64,000 bases of DNA, from contig OZ014412.1 of the NCBI GenBank assembly GCA_963965975.1, positions 4,962,501-5,026,500 on the forward strand. The letters run 5' to 3'. The translations under genes were made by a program, and so were the position numbers. How positions within the stretch are numbered: position 1 is the first letter of the stretch; each line of letters starts with the position of its first letter. Source of the stretch: Xestospongia bergquistia. Taxonomy: Eukaryota > Porifera > Demospongiae > Haplosclerida > Petrosiidae. The notes under the pieces are model-generated. The model was not told where the DNA came from. It did no database searches and saw only the letters and a list, made by a program, of their open reading frames with translations. Positions 22,353 through 36,072 of the stretch are shown one piece after another.

Positions 22353-25268
22353 TTACATACACTCATATACACTGGTATCTACTGGTGGTTGACACTCATC
22401 ATAAATATCATTAGTTGCTTTAGACTGATGTAGAATGTAGGGCTCACAGACTTTCATTTCAATATCTTCATCAGGTCTATAGATAGACATTATATGAAGT
22501 AACACAAGGTAACAGAAATATGATAACTTACCCACTGTCTGTTCCTGTAATTGTATTAGTTCCCAATGATTTGAGTCTTTAAAAGTAAACATTGTTGATA
22601 ACTAAAAACATTATATATTTCACATACTGTCTGACATATAGTAATAGCAGTATATTCCCAACAACACTAACTATCACAACAATCAACAGTATACCAACTA
22701 GTACACCCAGTCCAGTAATAGTACTAGTGTAAAATGAAGTGACTGAAAATAATACAAATTAATTATAATAATTTCTAGATTGTCTACAATTACCTTCATT
22801 AGTATAAATAGTACATTCTTGTTCTGTTATATTACCAATTACTCTCCATACTCCATAACCATTAACAGTGTAACCACGTACATCAAACAGATAACAGGTG
22901 TTACCTATCAGATCACTTATAGTCACATTTCTACTACTTGTATTAATTTTAATCATTGGATTAAACTCATCACTAGGAGAACAACTACCATCAAACAAAT
23001 GAACAGTGTACCCTATCTCATATGTGATAATAGGATAGTCTACAGGAATATAACTAGGTACACTCCATGAGATAACAGCCCATGTAATAGACATCAAACT
23101 GGTTAGTGTACCAACTGGACCAGGAACTAAGTAGAAAGTATAAACAATTATTATTAATTAACTATTGTTTATTAAAAAAGATATTGTACTTACTAGTTCC
23201 AATCTGTACTTCAATAGGATCACTGAAGGGACCTCTTCCAATAGAATTCACACCAGCAACACTAATGTAATACACATTACCTAATACTAGATCATTCACA
23301 ATGATATATCTCTCAGTAGTGGTAAGGTTGTATGTGATACTATTGTTACTAATGATCACAATATACTCAATGATTCTACCATTACGTAGATGACAATCAA
23401 TCTCTTCCCATGTGATATTGTTTGATGTCAAATTAACAGATGAAACCATGATCAACTTTGGTGATCCTATAGGTTCTAAAATAAATATAAAGTTTATATT
23501 AAAATATTAAAGGTATTATTTACCTGTTGTTGGTTTTGTTTCAACTAATATTATCACTGGACTAGACTCTCCTAGTATATTACCAGCTCTCATTGTGATG
23601 GTATAGTTCATACCACTGGACAATTCTCTTAATATATAACTAAATGTTGTAGTGAACTGATGAGGAGTAACAGAGACCAATGTTACATTAACTGATGATA
23701 ACTCAGGACAAGATGAACTATAGGAAATGTTGTAGTATATTATATAATTACCATCTTTACTATTGGGACTAGTCCAGTTTATTGTAATAATAGTTGTTGA
23801 GACATTACTCACTGTGAAACCAGTTACTAGTGTAGGAACTTAACAATCAAATAAAGTCATATTGTGTTTATATAAGATCTTTATATGAGTACACACTGAT
23901 GTTATATGTACTCAATGTTAGTCCATTGATTATAACTTCATCTTCTGTAGTAGATAATATCTTGTTAGTACCTACTCCAGTAGTAGAGTTAATGACAATG
24001 ACATATCCATTAGTCAGTGATGACATAGTCCAGTTAACTTTGATACTAGTCTTATTAAAAATATATGTCATTACATTAAATGAAGGACCACTGGGAAATA
24101 GAAAAGTGTAAACCTAGTTAAGATGAACAACTAAATTTTACATACCATGTAATATCACAGTGTCACTGTAGTTCACTCCTTTATACATTGCTATACAGGT
24201 AACATTAACTGACACTCCCAGTGGATCAGGATATACCAGTAGTGTGTTGTTATATATGAGGAGATCAGAATCAATTAATGTATGCATTGAGTTGTATTTC
24301 ATCACTTCATTCACTAACTAGTAAACATCAGTAGTAGCATTGACAGTAGTTGTCATACAACTAACAGTGTTTTGAAATATAAATATCCAACTAATAGATG
24401 ATATACCTATAGCTATAAATTATTGAAATATCAAATAATATATTAAAATTTATACCTGTAGTTAGATTTATATTAGTTTGTACACTGATTGCATTACTAG
24501 CAGGTCCCAGTATATCTTGATAGGCTCTGACTGTGATGTTATAAGTTGTTACTGGTATTAGTCCCTTCAGTATTATCTCATTCTGACTTCCTCCCTTTAC
24601 CTGTTGTGTCACAGTATGTATGTCACTAGTAGCATTGACTACATATCCATCAGCATCAGAAAGAACAGGTGTCCAACTGACAGTGATAGTGGTAGCTGTC
24701 ATGTTGACCAGATTAGGAGGAGAGGGAGTGATACCTGGAGCTGAGAGGAATACATTTCAAATCATGTAACTATAGTAGTAAAAGTACTTACCAGTTACTA
24801 TAAGATAACGATTTCTTTTAGTCTCTACAGTTCTTGCATAACATCTATGTACATGATCATCATTATTGTTTGACTGACTAAAACTTCCACTACTGATCTT
24901 CTCTGCATACCAAGTAGCAGTAACTGTAAATAAAGAAGTTGTTATTATTAGGTTGTCTATATTTTTTATTTGGTGTTGGGAAATGGACAGGTTGTCCATT
25001 AGGATTAACCCACTCTACTCCACACAGTGTAGAATTAGGTAACACAAACTCAAGATGTGATATATATGATGATCTGTTTGGTGTGATGTAAATATGATTG
25101 ATGTAGGAGCCATTAGGATAAAAATCTCCATTTAACATCAGGTAGATACCTAGAACATTGTTAATAAATGATATACTACACATCAAGTCACTTACCTGAG
25201 TCTGGTGGACAGTTATTAATAACTTCACTGACACATAACAAGATAGAAGTCAGTAATACTACAGACAT
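22353..25268 (-). pseudogene. Ig/FN3 receptor copy M5, multiply broken
   Basis: E1 25196-25268 is intact. E2 and E3 are fused into one block at 24792-25149: a deletion removes the second half of D1, intron 2 and the first half of D2, and a one-base insertion in an A-run beyond the join shifts the frame. E4 24456-24740 is open. E5 24146-24406 has TAG (24318-24320) at the conserved DVYW Trp. E6 (about 23878-24097) has lost both its acceptor AG (CTAT for CTAG) and its last codons with the donor. E7 23524-23838, E8 23194-23475, E9 22794-23126, E10 22628-22742, E11 22532-22576 and E12 22353-22476 remain open; the tail ends VYECM. Clearly a pseudogene in its distal half, while membrane-proximal exons remain as a possible donor for gene conversion. 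Confidence 0.85.
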
Positions 25269-28199
25269 TATCTTACAATGTAACTTAACAGAGCACTTCT
25301 CTTTGATTAATATACTCAGTCGATACTCCTATAATTACACAATATAAACATCACACTGATAATATATACCTCCATTAATATAGATGTAAACATTTTTACC
25401 CACACAGTGTTAATTCATTATTAAGACAAACTAGTCACACATTGTATAATTCATTTGATGATGTTCTTAGAATATATGATTTATTACAAGTTGCTATGGA
25501 GAGTATATAGAATGGATTATACATGCTGTTTTTAGTAACATCTTTTTTATCAAGTAGTTTAACAAAAACATAATAAAACTAATTAAAATAAAATCAATAA
25601 TATATTATGGATTAGAATGAGTTCTATTTATACTTAGACCATTATCTGATTAAGAATTGATAAAGATATTTTGTTATGACAAGATATTGTTCTCTATTGA
25701 TATGTAACATTGTCAGATATTTCTTTGTTTCATTTATTACAATTAATAACAGTTACATTAATGGAATTATAAATAAAAAATAAACTGATTAGTGAATTAA
25801 TGGATAAATTGATAGATGAATTATATTAACTGATGTAATGATAAATGGAAGGATCCATTAATATTTAGATAATAGACCTTTAGTTAATAAGTCTTCTTTG
25901 TAATCTTTATAAAAATGAAATACTAAAGGTTTTTTTCAAGCACTTTTCAATTCTCCATTTTAGCCATTTTATACAAAACAGCAGTATCTCTAATCTTACG
26001 AAGCATGTGACTTTATCAATTATCAGATCATCTTATTTTTATACGAGCAGTGCTGCAAATCACTTAAAGCAGATTTTATTACAAGATAAAGAAGACACAC
26101 TAACATGTGTAAATAGCTCAATTACAATTATAATTATAATTAAATTGAGAACATAGTATGAAAATACAATTAGAATTATAATTAGACCAAGAATAGAAAA
26201 TCATTACATTTCAAATACAATTACAATTATAACAACTCTGCTATTCAGTATGAGGTCTTTCTGACAAAGATATGTCTCCAAAGAGGATGGGTACTCCTTA
26301 AGATTGGTGTTAACCTGGGTCAATAGAACTCTTAGAAGACACTTAATTTCTTTCTTGATGTAGTACATTTAGTATCTCAAAGTCTTCCTACAAGGACAGT
26401 TGAGACCACATGAAGGTAATACTACATTGTTGACCACACTGTTGAGAAAAAAGAGATACAAATTAAGAATGCAGCTAGATTTTTATAGTATTGCAAGATA
26501 TAATCTTATAATAAAGTAGAAATATCTTCTTAATCCAAAGTGACACTGTAGGAGAGATATTGTAAGATTACTCATCTGTGTTACCTAACGAATGGTCAAG
26601 CTAGTCTTACCAGTAACTAATTATTAATAATTAATTAATAATTAATTAGTAATTATTGTTTAGGAAAAACATAACCATAATGATATAGTCTGATAAGTAC
26701 AATGTAAGATTAGATCAAAAATGAAGCAATCTGATTGGTCGGTCAATACTACACTTACTACCAAATTGACATATATACATAAATAATTAACAATTAATAT
26801 ATTACTAAAAAATAATAAGTAATATGATTACTTAGATAGATATACCCATAGATAAAGGATTATTCAAGTCAAATGAGTCAGCTGCTTGTCATTGAAATGT
26901 CAAGTGTTTTTACTTTAATTCAGGTGGACTCCATCAATGTTTATGTACTCACTCAGTGAGGATCTATGTATGTTGCAGTTTTTAATAGCAAATGATATAT
27001 TCATTTCCAGGTATATTTGTTTGGCAGTGAGTGTGGTATTGATTGACCATTCTATTTCTGATATGATCTTGCATTGAGTTTAGCAAACTATCATTGTGCT
27101 TATGATTTCATAAGCAACAATGAAGTTTTAGTATAAAAGCAGTTTGTATGTAAGGTAACACAAATGGAGTGATCTTACTCTGTACGCTCAGCAAAAAACC
27201 AGGAAAGTTGTATTATAAAAACAGCATGTTTCCACTCTGTGGTCTGTTTGACTCACATAAGAGCTGAGTTACAATTGATCCTTTGCAGTTCCTAGCTACT
27301 GACCCATACTAGCTGAATGAATATTGTTCCATAGCAAAGAGCTACTCACTTCAAATGACTGGCTCTAGAAATAAATGTTAACATTAAAGATGACTGGTAT
27401 CAGTCCAATACAAGGAATACAAACAAGATAAGGATGGCAATTGTATGATCTTATCCCTATATAAGCAATTAAGGATATTCACTAATTAACAAAATAACTT
27501 CAATAATATCAGTGATATTGTGATGAATCTGAATCTGAGTGTGCTTTTATAAATGCAATTGCCATCCCTACTATCTTGTTTGCATTATTTGTATTGGACT
27601 GATACCAGCCATTGCTACATTTACTTCATTTTTTAGAAAAGTTTAATTGTTTGCTTAATTTTTTTAAATTTAAGTTTTTGATAGCTGATAAAGAAATCTG
27701 TAGCATACTGGAAGATAATGTGGTCCATATGTGAATTTAACTAACTCACAGAAGTTTTCTTACATATTGTGATTATGGAGAAGTAATTATTATTATTAAT
27801 GACTAAAGTGATCAAATAGTTAGGTGTGATAGTTGAAGGGAATGGTTTAATTTAGAATCTTGTGTAATTATAAATCAAAACCAGTTGGAGAAAAGAGCTG
27901 TGCAGTTCCATGGTATTGGAAACATTGTTCTACATAATTTTTAATAATAATTGTTTAGTTAACTTCATAATAAAAGCAGGGAAGACATTATTAACTAGTG
28001 AATAATGTCAGGGTGCCAATTGAGGGGAGGGGAAAAACACATTTCACTAGGACACTGTTCTATCAAGTCAAACTTAGTAAAGTTAAGTCATCATGCATAT
28101 ATGGTAAATAAACCAAAATCCTCTTTCAAGAAGAAGTAGGAAAATAATCTGGACACAACTCTAAATCAGTATACAAGAGACAGAAAATCAATCTGAATT
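25269..28199. other. divergent spacer between the two receptor arrays
   Basis: The 5' ends of M5 and P1 face each other across this spacer. 25269-25880 is a shortened flank B. 26236-26450 repeats another flank B part (TTCAGTATGAGGTCTTTCTG, then TCTCAAAGTCTTCCTACAAGG). 26609-26655 is an AT-only near-palindrome (TTAATTAATAATTAATTAG). 27394-27608 is an inverted-repeat element. The rest has stops in all frames at high density, and I see no coding exon. Confidence 0.5.
27394..27608. mobile_element. 215-bp inverted-repeat element
   Basis: The left end CTGGTATCAGTCCAATACAA returns reversed at the right end (TTGTATTGGACTGATACCAG). Inside each lies a second matched block around ACAAACAAGATA and GGATGGCAATTG, so each inverted arm is about 50 bases with small mismatches. 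The middle is AT-rich and non-coding. I see no clear target-site duplication, so the MITE reading is likely but not proven. Confidence 0.65.
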
Positions 28200-28731
28200 T
28201 CTCAATTTCTCAAATACAACACGTTGTGGCTTTTCCTTACTTCATCTGAAATTGGCGTAGATCTGAGAGACAATTAAATATTATTGCTTAGTCTCGTTTC
28301 TAAAGTGAGATTTGGAAACAAATAGTTGGTTTCAGATTGTGCTATAGAGTTGTTGTTGTGGGCAAAAGAAGAAAATGAACAATTTATCATTTTCATCAAC
28401 TTCTATTGTAATGCTTAGAAACATTTCTTTAGCCTATAAATCAGTCACAACATGGACATTATCCTAGGGAGGTAGACTGAGAAGTATTGAGATATTCTGT
28501 GTTTCCTGTAAATACATTTTAATTGAGAATCTATACTGCTTTCATGTGATTGATACAATGTGTGTAGTACTAGTATGTGAGTATATGTCTTATGAAGTGT
28601 GTGAATAGGAAATGTTTATGTTTGTTGATGTAGGTGTATATTATCAATGTGATGTTTATACTGTGTACTTATAAGAGTATAAACTAAATATATCAAAAGA
28701 GAAGTGTTCTGTTAAGTTACATTGTAAGACA
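28200..28731 (+). promoter_or_regulatory. flank A and proximal promoter of P1
   Basis: The distal part is flank A, shared with P2, P3, P5 and (inverted) M4. The last about 110 bases (28620-28731) are the proximal block found before every family start codon in both arrays: a TATTATCAATGTGATGTTTA stretch, CTTATAAGAGTATAAACTA, then GTTAAGTTACATTGTAAGA next to the ATG. Its retention upstream of all copies suggests the core promoter and 5' UTR; the exact transcription start is not visible. Confidence 0.5.
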
Positions 28732-31700
28732 ATGTCTGTACTACTACTGGCTACTATCTTGTTATGTGTCAATGAAGTTATTAGTAACTGTCCATCAGAC
28801 TCAGGTAAGTGACTTGATATGTATTACATCATTTATTGACAATGTTCTAGGTATCTACCTGATGTTTAATGGAGATTGTTATCCTAATGGCTCCTACATC
28901 AATCATATTTACATCACACCAAATACATCATATTATATATCACATCTTCAGTGTGTGTTACCTAATTCTACTTTGTCTGGAGGAGAGTGGGTTAATCCTA
29001 ATGGACAACCTGTAAACTGTAACAGCAATAATGACAGTGATCCTCTCCGCTGTATTGAGTCTAATAATCCTGCTAACATCACTGTATATAGACCTGATAG
29101 TGGAGCACAAAATTTTTATGAAGTCAGTATAAATGGTTCACAGAGTATAGGTGGTAATATGTTTAAGTGTTGTCTACCTAGTACTTGTTCTGATCCTACT
29201 ACCAACATCATCACTGTTCATATATTCAGTAAGTTATATCTCATTGTACTAGTACACACTGTCATTTGTTACTGATCTATTATAGGACATGTAGAGATCA
29301 TAGACTTCGGTGTTATTGAACTTCCTTCTAATATGACAGTTGTTCCACAACAATATAGACTTCATTGTGTATATAGTGGATTTTATAGAGAATTCAGGTG
29401 GTATAATAACAATACTGAATTAAATTGTACATCACCATATAATGGATTCAGCTGTAATATTAACCCAAATCCAAAATATCACAGTTCATTAACTATAAAA
29501 TCTTTATTTACATTTACTGTTACTTGGTATGGAGAGAAGATCAATAGTGGAATATTTAGTCAGTCAAACAATAATGGTGATCATGTACATAGATGTTATG
29601 CAAGAGTTATAGAGATTAAAAGAAATCGTTATCTTACAGTAACTGGTAAGTACTAATAGTTACATGATGTCAAATGTAATCCTATCAGCTCCAGGATTCA
29701 TTCCCTCTCCTCCTACTCTGGTCAACAAGACAGCTACCATTATTACTGTCAGTTGGACATCTGTTCCATCTGATGCTGATGGATATATAGTCAATGCCAC
29801 TAGTAACACACACATTGTGACACAACAAGTAATAGGAGGTAGTCAGAATGAGATGACACTGAAGGGACTAATACCATCAACAACTTATAACATCACAGTC
29901 AGAGCCTATCAAGATATACTGGGACCTGCTAGTAATACAATCAATGTACAAACATTGTCAGGTATTCTAATATCCATCAAATATTGGTTATTTTAAATTA
30001 ATAATTTAGTTATTTCATCAATCAATTGGACACTTGTTTCATCCATTACTAAACTTGAAAAAACTCAATATCATATTGATTGTATTACAAATACTGTCAA
30101 TGTTACTACTGATGTTTACTGGTTAGTGAATGGAGTGATGAAGTACAACTCAATGTATACATTAATTGATTCTGATCTCCTCATATACAACAACACACTA
30201 CTGGTATATCCTGATCCACTGGGAGTGTCAGTTAATGTTACCTGTATAGCAATGTATAAAGGAGTGAACTACAGTGACACTATCATATTACAAGGTATAT
30301 GAAATTACTTGTTCATCTTAACTAAGATTATTCTTTTCTAGTTCCCAATGGTCCTCCATCTAATATGATGACATATATTTTAAATGAGACTAGTATCAAA
30401 GTTAACTGGACTATGTCATCACAGACTAATGTATATGTCATTGTCATTAACTCTACTACTGGAGTAGATACTAAAAAGATATTATCTACTACAGAAAATG
30501 AATTTATAATCAATGGACTAAGATTGAGTACATATGACATCAATGTGTACTCATATAAAGATCTTCCTTCAATTAATAGTACACAAACATTGTTAAGGCT
30601 TAATGGTGAGTTGATATTTGTATAAACACAATGTGACTTCATTTCATTGTCTAGTTCCTATGCCAGTAATTGGTCTCTCAATGAGTGATATCTCAACCAC
30701 TACTATTACAGTAAACTGGACTAGTCCTAGTAGTAAAGATGGTAACTATATAACATACTACAACATTTCCTATAGTCCATCTTGTCCTGAGTTATCATCA
30801 GTTAATGTAACATTGATCTCTGTTACTCCTCATCAGTTTACTACAACATTCAGTTATACATTAAGAAAATTGCCTGGTGGTATAAACTTTACCATCACAA
30901 TGAGAGCTGGTAATATACTAGGAGAGTCTAGTCCAGTGATGATATTAGTTGAAAAAAAACCAATAGGTAAATAATACTTTTAATATTTCAATATAAACTT
31001 AATATAACTTTAGAACCTATGGGATCACCAAAGTTGATCATGGTTTCATCTGTTAGTTTGACGTCAAACAATATCACATGGGAAGACATTGATTGTCATC
31101 TACTTAATGGTAGAATCATTGAGTATATTGTGATCATTAGTAACAATAGTATCACATATAACCTTACCACTACTGAGAGATATGTCATTGTGAATGATCT
31201 AGTATTTGGTAATGTATATAACATTAGTGTAGCTGGTGTGAACTCTATTGGAAGAGGTCCCTTCAGTGATCCTGTTGAAGTACAGATTGGAACTAGTAAG
31301 TACATTATCAACTCTAATGAACAATAGTTAATTAATAATAATTGTTTATACATTCTATTTAGTTGCTGGTCCAGTTAGTACACTAACCAGTTTGATGTCT
31401 ATTACATGGGCTGTTATCTCATGGAGTGTACCTAGTTATATTCCTGTAGACTATCCTATTATAACATATGAGATAGGGTACAGTGTTCATTTGTTTGATG
31501 GTAGTTGTTCTTCTAGTGATGAGTTTAATCCAATGATAAAAACTAATACAAGTAGTAGAAATGTGATTATTATAAGTGGTCTGATAGGTAACACCTGTTA
31601 TCTGTTTGGTGTACGTGTTTACACTGCTAATGGTTATGGAGTATGGAGAGTAATTGGTAATATAACAGAACAAGAATGTACTAATGAAGGTAATTGTAGA

Positions 31701-32129
31701 CAATCTATAAATTATTATTATTAACTTGTATTATTTTCAGTGACTTCATTTAACACTAGTACTATTACTGGACTGGGTGTACTAGTTGGTATACTGTTGA
31801 TTATAGTGATAACTTGTTTTGTCGTCATTATACTGCTATTACTATATGTCAGACAGTATGTGAAATATATAATGTTTTAGTTATCAACAATTTTCACTTT
31901 TGCAGACTCAAATCATTGGGAACTAACACAATTAAAGGAACAGACAGTGGGTAAGTTATCATATTTCTGTTACCTTGTGTTACTTCATATAATGTCTATC
32001 AATAGACTTGATGAAGATATTGAAATGAAAGTCTGTGAGCCCTACAGTCTACATCTGTCTAAACCAACTAATGATATTTATGATGAGTGTCAACCACCAG
32101 TAGATACCAGTGTATATGAGTGTATATAA
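28732..32129 (+). CDS. Ig/FN3 transmembrane receptor copy P1, intact, 12 exons
   Basis: Exons: E1 28732-28804, E2 28851-29228, E3 29286-29645, E4 29689-29961, E5 30010-30294, E6 30342-30605, E7 30655-30966, E8 31014-31295, E9 31363-31689, E10 31741-31855, E11 31906-31950, E12 32006-32129. Coding length 2838, 945 residues, no stop. Ig D1 (long version with SGAQNFYEV), Ig D2, FN3 D3, Ig D4, FN3 D5-D8, helix of the ITCFVVIILLLL type, tail PYSLH / DIYDE / VYECI. D4 shows the Cys...Trp(YWLVNG)...Cys(NVTCIAM) Ig pattern. E9 is two codons shorter than usual at its end. All introns are 43-67 bases. Likely a plasma-membrane recognition receptor signalling through tyrosine phosphorylation of the tail (inference). 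Confidence 0.9.
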
Positions 32130-32269
32130 TATATTAGTAACATGATGTTAATTGTTATGTTTAGTTTTATATAGAGTTGTTATAGTTAATGTATCAAAAC
32201 ATAATGTTGTTTGTTATTAGTAAATTTTGTTTTTTTAAAACTAAACATTTGGTGTTTTTTTTTAAATAC

Positions 32270-32640
32270 ATGGTTACATGATATCAAATGTAATCCTCTC
32301 AGCTTCAGTATTCATTTCCTCTATCACAACAGGTAAAGAGAGGTAGTTGGATGAGATGACACTGAAAGGTTGTCATGGTGATCCTTGTAATTACATGTAC
32401 ATGTGCTACTAGGTACTACAATCAATTTATTGAAGTTATTAGCAAGTGTGGTAAATATAACAACAATATATAGATGACATCACTTGTTACTATATTTAGA
32501 TATATGTGAGTACCTCATGTCATTGGTTGATGTACTAGATATATCACTTGTTGGTACTTTAATTACAGACATTAGAGTGTACTATTACTGTCAGTAAGGA
32601 TTTCTCAAAGACTCAAACCATAGTACATATGAGTTAGTGA
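32270..32640 (+). pseudogene. E4 relic and 3' flank behind P1
   Basis: Begins with the intron-3 end and first codons of E4 (ACATGATATCAAATGTAATC, then TTCATTTCCTCT). It jumps over most of D3 to the ACAACAGGTAAAGAG region, then runs into TGTCATGGTGATCC, a GTACATG palindromic word and a TATAGATGACATCACTTG stretch. This short, internally deleted E4 relic follows every plus-array gene; the minus-array relics keep more of the exon. Confidence 0.7.
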
Positions 32641-35290
32641 TCTTATAGCGGTTCTTTAAACTGTGGAAGACACACCATTATGCCCTGGAAACCCTGATTC
32701 ATGTTTTGTCAGAAATGAAGAGCTATGTAACAGGACAGGTAAGGGATTTACAGTACTCATTGACATGATATCAGACATTTTGTATAGGTAACATCACTGC
32801 AAGAATAGACAATATCCTGTCAGTGGAGACAGGGAGAGCTCATTGTGCTGTCTGTCAGGAGTACAAAAATAGTCTGTTTGCACTAATGTCTAAGTAGCAA
32901 TGTACTATTGTTCAACAGCTAACAATGGTTGACTTGTCCAGTCATAAAAACTATCATTTCATGAGTTTTGGTGATAAAGATGAGCTTATCAAGAAACTTA
33001 GAGGGACGACTACAAGAAAAAAGAAATTGATATCAGAACTTTTGTGAAATCATCTGGAGCAATTGACAATTGAGATAGGGATGGTTCTACAATCCAAATA
33101 TAAATGTGATTTTGAAGTCATCATGAGGTCACATCATCAGGAGATCCTTCAGAAGTATCCAGAAGGCTCCTTTTAAGTATGATATGTATTTACACTCCTC
33201 TATATTTCATGTTGTATATACTATAGTGAATATTTTGGCAGCAACATGAGCAATCAATCAGATCTTTGTCAAGCAGTGTGAGATGACATCCAATAATGAT
33301 CAAGTGATCCCTATACCTTAGACACTTGTCTTTTAATGCTTACAACTTTAAGAACTACTGGAGTTATTAAGCTATCTTCACAGAAAACACTTCATGACTA
33401 TACACATTTTACTTCTAGCACTGAAGGTTTCTCCTTGCAACTAGATCAAGAACTAGTTAATCAATTGAATGCTTTGGTATCAGAGAGTTATCAGCGATAC
33501 ATACATTTGTTTGCTTGCTGATAAAATGCATGTAAAAAGAAGAGTTAGTTTATAATAAGTTCACTGGTGAACTTGTTGGATTTACAAATCTTGTTGATAT
33601 TAATTAATGTTTAGAAGTATTTGTAACTGAGTCTAACAAGCAATCATCAAAACATGAGCTGGCTAAAACTATTCTTGTCTTCATGGTGAGGGTTTTTTTT
33701 ATTCAGTTACATTTTCCATATGTCACATTTCCATGTAATTCTTCCAAGGGAGATCAACTAGTTCTACTTTTAATGGAATGCATTTTCAGAGTTGAACATT
33801 GTGGCCTACACATTATTGCTTATGATCCTATTCCTTATGGAAGTAAGCATTATTGTTCAAGTGATCAGTATATATTTACTTCATTTTTGACACACCACAT
33901 CTCCTTAAAACTACTTGTAACTGTTGAGCCAATCCAAAAAGAAATCTTTGTGTAAGTCTATATACTACATTCATATATAATTTTAAATGAATGTCCTTGT
34001 TTACAGAAAAATAGTCAACCTATATCCTTGAAACATTTATCTAACCTCTATCAAAGAAGGACTTAATCTAGTGGATTGGCAACTCAACATAACCTCAAAT
34101 ATGAACATATCCACTTGACCCCACATTTTAAGATGAGAGTAGATAAGTAAGACCATTTATAATATGTAACATTAACTAGATATTTATGCACAGGCTTTAA
34201 GTGAGTTTGTTGCTAAGGGCCTTTGTTTCTTTTTGGTGAGACAACACTGTTTGTAGAGAGACAACACTGTTTGTAGAAATGTTTGATAAGTTTATGATGA
34301 GTTAAATGTTTCAAACTGTTCAAGTTCTATCAAGTCTCTAAAGCCTTTTGAAATGCCTTATAGAAGCGTAAGTGACTTCCGGCTTAAAGTATTGATCAAT
34401 ATCCATGTTCATCTAGTTCATAAATGTATTTAGTGGCTCCATGATGTATTTACTGGATGGTTGCAAGATTGGGAGGAGGAGGTAAAGCTATGTCATGTTA
34501 GGATAAGCTAATATGTTACTGAATAAGGAGACACTCCTTGGAATAAAGATGACAAGTGAGCTTGTGATCAAGCCTTCAATTTGTGTGTTTGCTCATGAAA
34601 TTCTGTAAATGTACTCATTCACAGACCTAGTGACTTATATATTTTTAGTCAGCCAGGGATGAAAGTGTTTTTCAGTGAGTGTCTCTATCAAGATCCACTC
34701 GAGAAGTATTTTGGGAGACAAAGGGAGAGAGGAAAAGCCAATGAAAATGCTAGTGTTAGCCAAACTTTAAAGAACAATCAAGCCCTTAGAGTTATTAATT
34801 TCCATCAATGTTGAAGTCATCCAAGGTGAATACTAGGGGAATAAACTTTAATAATATATACGAGGATGAGGATGAGAACAAAGTACCTCTGCCAAAGAGA
34901 CGTTTTTCTATAATTAATCATGATAATTAATAATTAATTTATAATTAATCTTATTAATTGATGGTCTTATTTATGTAATGCTTACAGGAATGATACTACA
35001 AACAATAGAAAAATCATTATCATATCATGGATTTAGCATACAAATAGCTGAAGCTTAAATATGTCAAACACTTGGTCAAGGGTTACTGAACTGGGCAATT
35101 ATGAAAGACAACATTGACAGTTTTATATCATTCTCATGTGAGTTTTTTAAGAACATGACTGCTTCCATAGAGAAGTCACTGTTGTTGTCTTTAGGCAGAG
35201 AAAAAATGTGGGTGGGTACATCCAATTACAAACAATCAAAAAGTACTGCTTTGGTGGAACTACTTATGCAAAATAAATAATGTTGAGGAT
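32640..35290 (+). pseudogene. dead P-element/THAP9-like transposase, copy A
   Basis: Many stops and frameshifts, but the order of motifs is that of P-element/THAP9-like transposases. A CxxC block (CAVCQEY, about 32848) comes first, then TTGVIKLSSQ...LHDYTHF (about 33355-33420) and DKMHVKRRVSL followed by NKFTGELVGF (about 33520-33590). Next come HELAKTILVFM and FPYVTFPC (33650-33740), YEHIHLTPHFKMRVDK (about 34095-34150) and PFEMPYRSVSDFRLKVL (about 34347-34400). The signature DPLEKYFGRQRERG...LKNNQALRVI (about 34690-34800) closes it. The family match is from recall of conserved motifs. From about 34980 a different coding-like remnant follows, cut by a deletion relative to copy B at about 35225. 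Not functional. Confidence 0.75.
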
Positions 35291-36072
35291 AATGTGGCCA
35301 CAACACTTTTTGATAGTATAATTTCATTATAGACTTACAGTAAGAGGCTTTTGCTTTGTTTCAAGTATATAGAAAATATAAACAAACTACCAAAACTCAA
35401 ATAAGTCATAATTATGTGATAACTGTTGAGTTTCCTATCCTTCCTACTCCAATATCTATACTTTAATTATGTGTTAAGAAAATGTCAGTCATTTATACAT
35501 AGTAGATGTGAGGGTAATAATAATAAAAATTAACAACTAAACTGACAACATTTGGTAGGCAGTATATAACAGACTTCACCTGAAAATGGAATGGATCTGA
35601 GAGACAATTAAATATTGTTGTTAAAATCTCTTGGTTTTGTCCTGAATCTGTAAAAACAGTGGCAAATGTTCTTTTACTTAAAGAGTTGTTGTTGTGGACA
35701 GAAATGTGAACAATTTGTCATTTTCACCAACTTCTACTGTGATGCTTAGAAATATTACTTTAACCTATAACATAGGTATTATCCAAGGGAGGAAGACTGA
35801 CAAATATTGAGATGTTCTGATGTCTTTTGGTGTTTGGGTGAGATATTCTGTGTTTCTGTCAATAATTATTTAAATGGAGAATCTGTAATGCCTGACACAA
35901 TGTATGTAGTACTATTATGTGAGCATATGTCTTATGAAATGTGTGAATAGGAAACATTTACATTTGTTGACTGACATATGTTTGTTGACATAGGTGTATA
36001 TATTATCAGTATGATGTTTAAAAGTTATAAGAGTATAGATTAACAATATCAAAGAGAAGTGTTCTTTTAAAC
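35291..36072. repeat. spacer and flank A upstream of P2
   Basis: About 35570-36072 is flank A, ending with part of the family's proximal promoter (TTATAAGAGTATAGATTAAC, then GAGAAGTGTTCT). In P1 this sequence lies about 30 bases before the start codon; here it is displaced about 1.6 kb from E1 of P2. No gene seen. Confidence 0.6.

Noticed and set aside
26609..26655. AT palindrome as replication origin or regulatory hairpin
   Set aside because: TTAATTAATTA words of this kind recur at 34915-34960, 37595-37630 and 50850-50890; consistent with AT-rich background and unstable repeats.
32006..32129. ITAM in the receptor tail
   Set aside because: The tyrosines are PYSLH, IYDEC and VYECI; only the last fits YxxI/L/M, so there is no paired YxxL/I...YxxL/I.
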